Source: Gluconacetobacter entanii (GTDB lineage: Bacteria; Pseudomonadota; Alphaproteobacteria; Acetobacterales; Acetobacteraceae). Taken from it: 64,000 bases of DNA. Location: the NCBI RefSeq assembly GCF_003206495.1, contig NZ_NKUF01000010.1, forward strand, positions 29,342 through 93,341. The letters are read 5' to 3'. Under the pieces are notes generated by a model. It was not told the origin of the DNA, searched no databases, and was given only the letters and a program-made list of their open reading frames with translations. Below are positions 57,696 through 64,000 of the stretch, piece after piece (the first letter of the stretch is position 1; each line of letters begins with the position of its first letter). Position numbers and translations under genes: made by a program.

Positions 57696-59861
57696 ATGAT
57701 GCGTACCATTCCTCTGGATCCCCAGGCATCATGGGTGCAGCTTTGCGCGACACAGGATGACTGGGACGCGATGGATCCTGCCATTCTGGATACAATGCTG
57801 GTCCGGCTCAGCCTGATACGGGCGTTTGAAGAAAGTGTCCTTGACCTTGCGGGAAATGGCCTGGTCCATGGCCCGGCCCATTCCTCGATCGGGCAGGAAG
57901 GCGGCGCGGTGGGAAGCATCCTTCCCCTGTTGCCCGGCGATCAAGTCAATGGATCCCACCGGGGACATCATCAGTTCCTTGCCAAGGCGCTTGGTTATGT
58001 CGCGCAACAGCAACCCCTTGTGCACGATGCGCCCCTTGACGGGGCCATCCGGGAAACCCTGCAGGGCGCGCTGGCCGAAATCATGGGGCTTCGGAGCGGG
58101 TTCTGCCTCGGGCGTGGCGGGTCGATGCACCTGCGATGGGCCGAAGCCGGGGTGACGGGAACCAACGCGATCGTGGGTGGGGGCGTCCCGCTTGCAGCCG
58201 GGGCCGCATGGGCGGATCGCATGGCGGGCACGGACAATGTTTCGGTGACCTATTTCGGGGACGGGGCCGTCAATATCGGTTCCGTCCTTGAAACCATGAA
58301 CCTTGCGGCGGCATGGAAACTTCCGCTGGTGTTCTTTATCGAAAACAATCTCTATGCCGTCTCCACCCATGTTGACGAGGCCACGGCCGAACCGCGCCTG
58401 TCATCGCGGGGACTGGCCTTTGGCATTCCGTCATGGCGGGTCGATGGCATGGACCCTGTCGCCACATACATGGCGATGCAGCAGGCGCTGTCGGTCTGTC
58501 GCGCGGGACAGGGGCCGGCGGTTATCGAAGCCACGGTCTATCGTTATTTCCATCAGAACGGGAAACTTCCCGGCAGCGCCTTTGGCTATCGTGACAAGGG
58601 GGAGGAGGCCGCGTGGCGCGAGCGTGACCCGATAGAGCAGGTCGGTCGGGAAATGATCCGGCGCGACCTGCTGACGGCAAAGGATATCTCCGACCTGCGC
58701 GAACGATGCCGCGCGGTCATGGAGGAAATCTCCGCCGAACTGACGGTCATGGAGGGCAACCGCCGCGCCGTCCGTTCGGAACTGTGGCCGGCAGCCTCCT
58801 TCCGGGATGTGGGGATCCGCAGCGACCTTGACGAGATCAGTGCCCTGCCGCGCCTTTCGCAGGGAACGACGGGAGAAAGCACAAAACGAAAATTTGTCGA
58901 TGTTGTCGCCGATGTCATGAACCGGCGGATGGAACAGGATCCCCGCATTGTCGTGCTGGGCGAAGATGTCCATCGCCTCAAGGGCGGGACAAATGGCGCC
59001 ACGCGTGATCTGGCCGCCAATTTTCCGGGGCGCGTGTTCGGGACGCCAATCAGCGAGAATGCGTTCATGGGCCTTGCCGGCGGCCTTGCCATGGATGGGC
59101 GTTTCAGGCCGGTGGTGGAGTTCATGTATCCCGATTTCATGTGGGTGGCGGCGGACCAGGTGTTCAATCAGGTGGGCAAGGCGCGGCACATGTTTGGCGG
59201 CGCGATTGATGTTCCCCTTGTCCTGCGCACCAAGGTTGCGATGGGAACGGGATACGGGTCACAACATTCCATGGACCCGGCGGGGATTTTCGCAACGGCG
59301 CCGGGTTGGCGCATCGTGGCGCCGTCGTGTCCTGCCGATTATGTCGGGTTGATGAATGCGGCCCTTGCCATCAATGACCCGGTGCTGGTGATCGAACATG
59401 TGGACCTGTACCAGCAGATGCTTCCGGCTCCCGTTGACCTCGATGGCATTATCCCGCCGGGTTCCGCCGCATTGCGCAGGTCAGGAAGTAAAGTGACGGT
59501 CATTACCTATCTTGCGATGGTGCAGCCTGTTCTCGATATTGTTGATGAACTTGATGCGGATGTGGACGTCATTGATCTGCGCTGGCTGGATCGCGCCAGT
59601 CTTGACTGGGACACGATAGGAGAAAGTATCCGCAGGACAAACCGTGTGCTTCTGGTGGAACAGGGCGCGCGTGGAACGTCCTATGGCGGGTGGCTGGCGG
59701 ACGAGATCCAGCGACGCCTGTTCGACTGGCTGGATGGCCCGATCATGCGGGTGACGGGAGGCGAAGCCTCCCCCAGCATCTCGAAAGTTCTGGAACGCGC
59801 GGCATGTGCCGGACGGGAGGAAATCAGTGCGGCCCTCGGGGAACTGCTTGAACTGGCCTAG
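57696..59861 (+). CDS. Fused E1 alpha-beta 2-oxoacid dehydrogenase
   Basis: A 721-aa protein. The alpha part (about 1-345) has the thiamine diphosphate motif YFGDGAVNIGSVLETMN to ENNLYAVST (GDG 188-190, ENN 216-218). The beta part (about 390-721) has IVVLGEDVHRLKGGTNGATR, FGTPISENAFMGLAGGLAMD and FMYPDFMWVAADQVFNQVGK. It decarboxylates a 2-oxo acid or a related ketone and passes the acyl group to lipoyl E2. Acetoin- and branched-chain-type enzymes are nearest in layout. It leads the operon. Confidence 0.92.
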   Translation: MMRTIPLDPQASWVQLCATQDDWDAMDPAILDTMLVRLSLIRAFEESVLDLAGNGLVHGPAHSSIGQEGGAVGSILPLLPGDQVNGSHRGHHQFLAKALGYVAQQQPLVHDAPLDGAIRETLQGALAEIMGLRSGFCLGRGGSMHLRWAEAGVTGTNAIVGGGVPLAAGAAWADRMAGTDNVSVTYFGDGAVNIGSVLETMNLAAAWKLPLVFFIENNLYAVSTHVDEATAEPRLSSRGLAFGIPSWRVDGMDPVATYMAMQQALSVCRAGQGPAVIEATVYRYFHQNGKLPGSAFGYRDKGEEAAWRERDPIEQVGREMIRRDLLTAKDISDLRERCRAVMEEISAELTVMEGNRRAVRSELWPAASFRDVGIRSDLDEISALPRLSQGTTGESTKRKFVDVVADVMNRRMEQDPRIVVLGEDVHRLKGGTNGATRDLAANFPGRVFGTPISENAFMGLAGGLAMDGRFRPVVEFMYPDFMWVAADQVFNQVGKARHMFGGAIDVPLVLRTKVAMGTGYGSQHSMDPAGIFATAPGWRIVAPSCPADYVGLMNAALAINDPVLVIEHVDLYQQMLPAPVDLDGIIPPGSAALRRSGSKVTVITYLAMVQPVLDIVDELDADVDVIDLRWLDRASLDWDTIGESIRRTNRVLLVEQGARGTSYGGWLADEIQRRLFDWLDGPIMRVTGGEASPSISKVLERAACAGREEISAALGELLELA

Positions 59862-59917
59862 GGGCCATTCCCTGAGAGGTCTTCTGTCACCGGTCCCGTT
59901 TATCTATGGAGACTGCA

Positions 59918-60658
59918 ATGCAGGAATTTACAGGTCGTGCCCTGCTCCTGACCGGGGCGGCGGGGGGCATTGGCCGCGAAATTGCCGCGCTTTTTTTCGC
60001 GCGTGGGGCCCGCCTGCTTCTGGCGGACCTTGATGAGGGCGCCGTCACGGAAATGGCGCGCCAGATGGACCCGAAGGCGGAGCGTGTCGTTGCGGCACGT
60101 TATGACGCGGGCCGCGAAGATGATGCGCAGGACATCGTCGATCTTGCGGTCCGTCATTTTGGCGGCATTGATTTCGTGGTGCCGTGTGCGGGCATTTATC
60201 CGGAATGTCCGGTCGTGCGGATGGATGCCGCCGACTGGCGCAGGGTCATTGCCATTAACCTGGACAGCGTTTTTTACCTGTGCAGGGCGGCCATGCCCGC
60301 CTTGCGCGATGACAGCGCGATCGTGACCCTGACATCCGTCGCCGCCCATCGTGGCAGCCAGAACCATGCCCATTATTCTGCCTCCAAGGGCGCGGTTCTC
60401 AGCCTGACGCGTTCGCTTGCCATGGAACTTGCCGGGCGCACGCGTGCGAATGCGGTGTCGCCCGGGATTATCGAGACCGCGATGACACGCGACCTTCGCG
60501 GCCAGAAAGGCGAGATGCTCAAGGCCCAGACACCGGCCCGCCGTTTTGGCCAGCCCGGCGAAGTGGCATCCGTCGTGGCGTTCCTGTGCAGTAATGATGC
60601 GAGTTTTGTCAACGGGGAGGTCATTCATGTCAATGGCGGCCTCTATATGGCCGGGTGA
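59918..60658 (+). CDS. Short-chain dehydrogenase/reductase
   Basis: A 246-aa protein. LLLTGAAGGIGREIAALFFA binds NAD(P); VVPCAGIY, TLTSVAAH and YSASKGAVL hold the catalytic Ser-Tyr-Lys. The end FVNGEVIHVNGGLYMAG is typical. ATG 59918 is preferred over 59906 because GGAG lies 6 bases before it. It lies between E1 and E2, so it probably makes or uses the keto substrate. Confidence 0.88.
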   Translation: MQEFTGRALLLTGAAGGIGREIAALFFARGARLLLADLDEGAVTEMARQMDPKAERVVAARYDAGREDDAQDIVDLAVRHFGGIDFVVPCAGIYPECPVVRMDAADWRRVIAINLDSVFYLCRAAMPALRDDSAIVTLTSVAAHRGSQNHAHYSASKGAVLSLTRSLAMELAGRTRANAVSPGIIETAMTRDLRGQKGEMLKAQTPARRFGQPGEVASVVAFLCSNDASFVNGEVIHVNGGLYMAG

Positions 60659-60682
60659 CGCCTGTCAGCGAGGTAGACCTTC

Positions 60683-61924
60683 ATGGCTGTCAATATTTTC
60701 ATGCCGGACCTGTCCGCATCCTCGGGGACGGTCACACTGGCCCGCTGGCTCAGGGCCGAAGGGGATGCGATCTCCGCTGGCGACATCCTTGCGGAGATGG
60801 AGGCGGATAAGGCCACGATAGAAATCGAAGCGCCAGCGGACGGTATCCTGGGGCGTATCCTTGTCCCGGATGGTACACAGGGCGTCTGCGCCGATCAGGT
60901 GGTCGGTATCGTCGTCGGGTCGGATGAGAAACTGCCCGACATATCCGGCATGGATGTCGGAACCGTACCGCACCCGGCCCAAAAGGCAATGGCGGAGGTT
61001 TCATTACAGGTCAGGGAGGAGAAGACCAGCATCCCTGTTGTACCGGATGGGGAAACACGGACCCGTATTTTTGCCTCCCCTGTCGCACGTCGCCTTGCAC
61101 GCCTGCATGACGTGGACCTGAAACAGGTTGATGGCAGCGGGCCACAGGGCAGGATTTTACGCCGCGACATCGATCGCCTGATGTCTGGTAAAACGGTTGC
61201 GCGGGAAACGGAAAAACCGGAGGATAAAGGCGATCATGTCGCCATGTCGGGCATGCGGCGGGTCATTGCGGAACGCCTGACGAAAGCCAAGCAGACGATC
61301 CCGCATTTCTATGTCTCCGTCGATGTGCAGGTCGATGCCCTCCTGACGCTGCGTGATGAACTCAACCGCGTTGCGCCAGCACCGGATGCCCCGGATACGT
61401 TTTGCCTGTCGGTCAATGACATGCTGATCCGTGCCGCCAGTGTGGCGTTTGTCGCGGTGCCGTCGATGAATGTCATGTATTCGGAGGAGGCGCTGATATT
61501 CCCGCAGCAGGTCGATATTGCCGTCGCGGTCTCGGTGCCCGACGGGTTGCTGGTGCCTGTCGTGCGTGATGCGGGGCGCAAGTCGCTTGCCACCACCAGC
61601 AGGGAGGTCCGATCCCTGATTGAACGCGCGCGTGCGGGAAAACTGCGCGTGGATGAAATGCAGGGTGGCTGCTTCACGATTTCCAATGTCGGGATGTTTG
61701 GTGTTGATACGGTCACCCCCATCATCAACCCGCCGCATGCCGCGATACTTGGGATCGGGGCCATCAGTCGCAGGCCGGTGGTCAGGGAGGAGCAGTTTGC
61801 GATTGCCTCACTCATGACCTGCACCCTTTGCGTCGATCACCGCGTTGTCGATGGTGCGCTGGCCGCGCAATGGCTGGGCACATTCAGGACTATCGTTGAA
61901 CAACCCATAAGATTGCTGACCTGA
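60683..61924 (+). CDS. Lipoyl E2 acyltransferase of 2-oxoacid dehydrogenase
   Basis: A 413-aa protein. One lipoyl domain with Lys43 (EMEADKATIEIEAPADG), an E3/E1-binding domain (RIFASPVARRLARLHDVDLK, GSGPQGRILRRDID) and a catalytic domain ending in CVDHRVVDGA (His386, Asp390). It transfers the acyl group to CoA. No E3 gene is present, so a housekeeping dihydrolipoamide dehydrogenase must serve. Confidence 0.93.
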   Translation: MAVNIFMPDLSASSGTVTLARWLRAEGDAISAGDILAEMEADKATIEIEAPADGILGRILVPDGTQGVCADQVVGIVVGSDEKLPDISGMDVGTVPHPAQKAMAEVSLQVREEKTSIPVVPDGETRTRIFASPVARRLARLHDVDLKQVDGSGPQGRILRRDIDRLMSGKTVARETEKPEDKGDHVAMSGMRRVIAERLTKAKQTIPHFYVSVDVQVDALLTLRDELNRVAPAPDAPDTFCLSVNDMLIRAASVAFVAVPSMNVMYSEEALIFPQQVDIAVAVSVPDGLLVPVVRDAGRKSLATTSREVRSLIERARAGKLRVDEMQGGCFTISNVGMFGVDTVTPIINPPHAAILGIGAISRRPVVREEQFAIASLMTCTLCVDHRVVDGALAAQWLGTFRTIVEQPIRLLT

Positions 61925-61975
61925 AAACATTTTCTTCAGATGACGCCCCGGAAGAAGGGCGCGGGAGACAGGATA

Positions 61976-62950
61976 ATGGCTGACAGCAAATTACGGTGCT
62001 ACATGCCCGACCTTGGCCGCCTGCTGGAGCAGTTGCCCAAGAACTGGGGGCGGTGGGGCAAGGATGACGAGGTCGGTTCCCTCAATTTCCTGACCGCGCA
62101 GGAAGTCCTGCGCGGTGTTGCCTCCGTAAGGCAGGGAAAAGTATTTACCCTGGGGATTCGTATTGCAGCGCCGGAAGGGGACCCGATCTGGCCCGGACGT
62201 GCGACGGCGCACCGGGTCAATGTCATGGATCGCGCCCATTTCATGTGTGGCAAGGCCGAACCCCTGTCGGGTGGGGGCGAATGGGCCGATGACATGGTGG
62301 TGATGTACCTGCAGGGATCCAGCCAGTACGATGCGCTGGGACATGTCTGGTACGACAATACCCTCTACAACGGCTATCCCGCGACGACGACGGTGGGCGC
62401 GATGAGCAAGGCCAGCGTGCTGCCCATCGCGGAACGTGGCGTGGTCGGGCGCGGTGTACTGATCGACATGGCGCGTTTCCGGGGCAAGGACTGTCTGGAC
62501 CGGGGCGAGACCTTCACGCATGAGGACCTTGAGGCGGCGGCGGCACAGCAGGGCGTCGAGATCATGCCCCATGACGTGCTGGTGATCCGCACAGGCTGGA
62601 TTGGGAAATTCTATCGCACGCCCAAGGAAGAATTCTACAAGGACTTTCTGGAACCCGGCCTGACCTACAGCCCGGAACTGGTCCACTGGTTCCATGAAAA
62701 GGAAATTCCCAACCTTGTGACGGACACGATCGCCAACGAGGTGACCGTTGATCCTGAAAGCGGGGTTGTCCTGCCGCTGCATTGTGCGCTGATGCGCAAT
62801 CTCGGCATCACCTTTACCGAGATCATCGCCCTTGATGCGCTGGCGGAGGACTGTGCTGCCGATGGGCAGTGGTCGTTCCTGTACACCGCCGCCACGCTGA
62901 AGGTTGTCGGGGGCTCCGGCGCGCCAGTGAATCCGGTTGTCATAAAATAA
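61976..62950 (+). CDS. Cyclase-family metal-dependent hydrolase
   Basis: A 324-aa protein. LQGSSQYDALGHVWYDNTLY is the metal-binding motif of a branch of the cyclase/kynurenine-formamidase family in which the first residues of HxGTHxD are changed. GRGVLIDMARFRGKDCLDRG and DVLVIRTGWIGKFY are further family patterns. It may open a ring or cleave a C-C or amide bond of the pathway substrate. ATG 61976 follows AGGATA; an earlier in-frame ATG (61940) is less likely. Confidence 0.85.
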   Translation: MADSKLRCYMPDLGRLLEQLPKNWGRWGKDDEVGSLNFLTAQEVLRGVASVRQGKVFTLGIRIAAPEGDPIWPGRATAHRVNVMDRAHFMCGKAEPLSGGGEWADDMVVMYLQGSSQYDALGHVWYDNTLYNGYPATTTVGAMSKASVLPIAERGVVGRGVLIDMARFRGKDCLDRGETFTHEDLEAAAAQQGVEIMPHDVLVIRTGWIGKFYRTPKEEFYKDFLEPGLTYSPELVHWFHEKEIPNLVTDTIANEVTVDPESGVVLPLHCALMRNLGITFTEIIALDALAEDCAADGQWSFLYTAATLKVVGGSGAPVNPVVIK

Positions 62951-62975
62951 GAATACCGTTCAGCGGAGAAAATCC

Positions 62976-63740
62976 ATGAAATCACTTTCCGGCAGCACGG
63001 CGCTTGTCACGGGCGCGGGATCGGGCATTGGCCGTGAAACCGCCATCGCCCTTGCGGGGGCAGGGGCCGTTGTCCTGGTCAATGATGTCGCGGAAAAAGC
63101 GGCGCAGGCGACATGCGCCGCCATTGGCGAGGCCGGGGGACAGGCCAGTCCCTACGTCGCGTCCGTGGCCGACCCGGACGCCGTGCGCAGCCTGTTCCGC
63201 CAGTTTGATGAGGAAGGGAAAGCCCCCGACATTCTGGTCAACAATGCAGGCATCAGCGGGAACGGCCCGACACTTGACCTGACGGATGAAAGCTGGCTGC
63301 GTGTCGTGGGCATCAACCTCAACGGCCCGTTTTTCTGCAGCCGGGAGGCCGCGCGCCGCATGAGTGGCGCGGGCAGGGGCACCATCGTCAATATCGGCTC
63401 GATCTATTCCCTTGTCGCCGCGCCGCAGCGTCTTTCGTACTGTACGACCAAGGCCGCGATCGCGATGATGACGAAATGCCTTGCCCTTGAATGGGCGGAT
63501 TATGGCATCCGCGTCAACTGCGTGGCGCCAGGATATGTGGACAGCGCCCTGACGCGTGAACTTGCGGCATCGGGGCGACTGGACATGGCCGCGCTGGAAC
63601 GGCGCACCCCGCAGCATCGCCTTGGCAAGGCGAGCGAGATCGCGGATGCGGTGCTGTATCTGTGCGAACCGCGCAGCGCCCATGTCACGGGTCATGTCCT
63701 GTCGGTGTACGGTGGCTGGACGGCGAATGGATATCTGTGA
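62976..63740 (+). CDS. Short-chain dehydrogenase/reductase
   Basis: A 254-aa protein. ALVTGAGSGIGRETAIALAG, LVNNAGISGNGPTLDL, NIGSIYSLVAAPQRLSYCTT with KAAIAMM (Ser-Tyr-Lys) and the end HVTGHVLSVYGGWTANGYL. It starts 25 bases after the cyclase stop with CGGAGAAAA before the ATG. It is probably a second redox step on the same substrate. Confidence 0.9.
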   Translation: MKSLSGSTALVTGAGSGIGRETAIALAGAGAVVLVNDVAEKAAQATCAAIGEAGGQASPYVASVADPDAVRSLFRQFDEEGKAPDILVNNAGISGNGPTLDLTDESWLRVVGINLNGPFFCSREAARRMSGAGRGTIVNIGSIYSLVAAPQRLSYCTTKAAIAMMTKCLALEWADYGIRVNCVAPGYVDSALTRELAASGRLDMAALERRTPQHRLGKASEIADAVLYLCEPRSAHVTGHVLSVYGGWTANGYL

Positions 63741-63785
63741 ATCCCGCGCCTGCCGCAGGGTTTCGCGTAATGAAAGAAGGTCGTC

Positions 63786-63905
63786 ATGGACCAGTCCCGT
63801 CCGGTGCCGGGGTTCAGGTGGCGTATTGGCTGTCTGCTCGCCCTCGGGGTTTTCGTCAATTATATCGACCGTATTGCCCTTTCGGTGGCGTCGCCGCAGA
63901 TCCAG
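63786..63905 (+). pseudogene. MFS transporter, N-terminal remnant
   Basis: MDQSRPVPGFRWRIGCLLAL, then GVFVNYIDRIALSVASPQIQ matches the first helix and loop of anion:cation-symporter-type MFS proteins, which would import the operon's substrate. After codon 40 the sequence no longer fits a transporter; a junction to unrelated DNA lies near 63906. The frame stays open into the next gene. Confidence 0.7.
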
Positions 63906-63980
63906 ATGGGGTGGACGGCCTCCATGCGACATCAATGTGCCATGATGAGGTCGGAAGACCATTCAGAGGAGACCGCCCGG

Positions 63981-64000
63981 ATGAAAGTTACCATAATCGG
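63981..64000 (+). CDS. Start of next gene (MKVTIIG), cut by window end
   Basis: ATG preceded by GAGGAG at 9-base spacing. MKVTIIG suggests a Rossmann-type nucleotide-binding start, but only seven codons are visible. Confidence 0.4.

Overview
The window looks like chromosome of an acetic-acid bacterium (Acetobacteraceae, close to Komagataeibacter/Gluconacetobacter). The reasons are the high GC content, an alphaproteobacterial LexA box (GTTC-N7-GTTC), the gene content, and a dispersed hairpin repeat that I associate from memory with this group. No database search was possible, so the taxonomy is an inference.

Bases 1 to about 30440 are the right-hand part of a prophage whose left end and integrase lie outside the window. 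A leftward early operon (about 3881 to 1) has tightly overlapping genes: a BRO/KilAC-type antirepressor, a protein made of 17 nonapeptide repeats, a PP-loop (PAPS-reductase-like) enzyme and many small ORFs. A short XRE repressor without a peptidase domain (4809-5153) faces a Cro/YdaS-like gene. Paired operators (GTCTC-N5-GAGAC type) with the same 36-bp spacing lie both at this switch and in front of the early operon. A LexA box sits behind the repressor. From 5247 to 13089 runs a rightward early/middle operon (zinc-ribbon proteins, RusA-like resolvase, replication proteins, DNA methyltransferase, many small ORFs). Head genes follow (terminases, portal, scaffold, N4gp56-like capsid, connectors) up to a contractile-tail sheath at 23356. 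There the tail module stops: an IS200/IS605 element (tnpA, tnpB, subterminal hairpins) sits directly after the sheath, and the next phage gene is already an Ig/lysozyme-like ORF of the lysis region. No tube, tape measure, baseplate or fibre gene is present, so the prophage is probably tail-defective. The prophage edge carries an initiator-type tRNA-Met and then the 3' remnant of a TonB-dependent receptor gene.

Bases 30441-40144 are chromosomal: a compact cluster of acyl-CoA-dehydrogenase-like, PIG-L deacetylase, methyltransferase and glycosyltransferase genes (the last broken by one in-frame TAG), then a secreted amidohydrolase, a penicillin-acylase-family Ntn hydrolase, a thiopurine methyltransferase and a dienelactone hydrolase.

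Bases 40367-47880 hold the most interesting locus: a leftward two-gene operon of a SLOG-like domain plus four-TM membrane protein (672 aa) followed 5 bp later by a 1829-aa STAND NTPase with a DUF4062/NPHP3-like N-terminus and a long, probably beta-rich C-terminus. It has the build of a sensor NTPase plus membrane effector and is a candidate anti-phage or cell-suicide system. It is bordered by a dispersed hairpin repeat on one side and a decayed ECF sigma-factor gene on the other.

Bases 48904-57313 carry a DUF1275 membrane protein translationally coupled to an oxalate decarboxylase, a secreted gluzincin-like peptidase, a MarC protein, a His-rich YqjI-like PadR regulator with an apparently leaderless self-controlled promoter, an O-methyltransferase, a 14-TM MFS exporter and a PRISE-type reductase. 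Bases 57696-63740 form a catabolic operon: fused E1 alpha-beta 2-oxoacid dehydrogenase, SDR, lipoyl E2, cyclase-family hydrolase and a second SDR, with a palindrome-rich control region in front. The window ends in a truncated MFS gene and the start of another gene.
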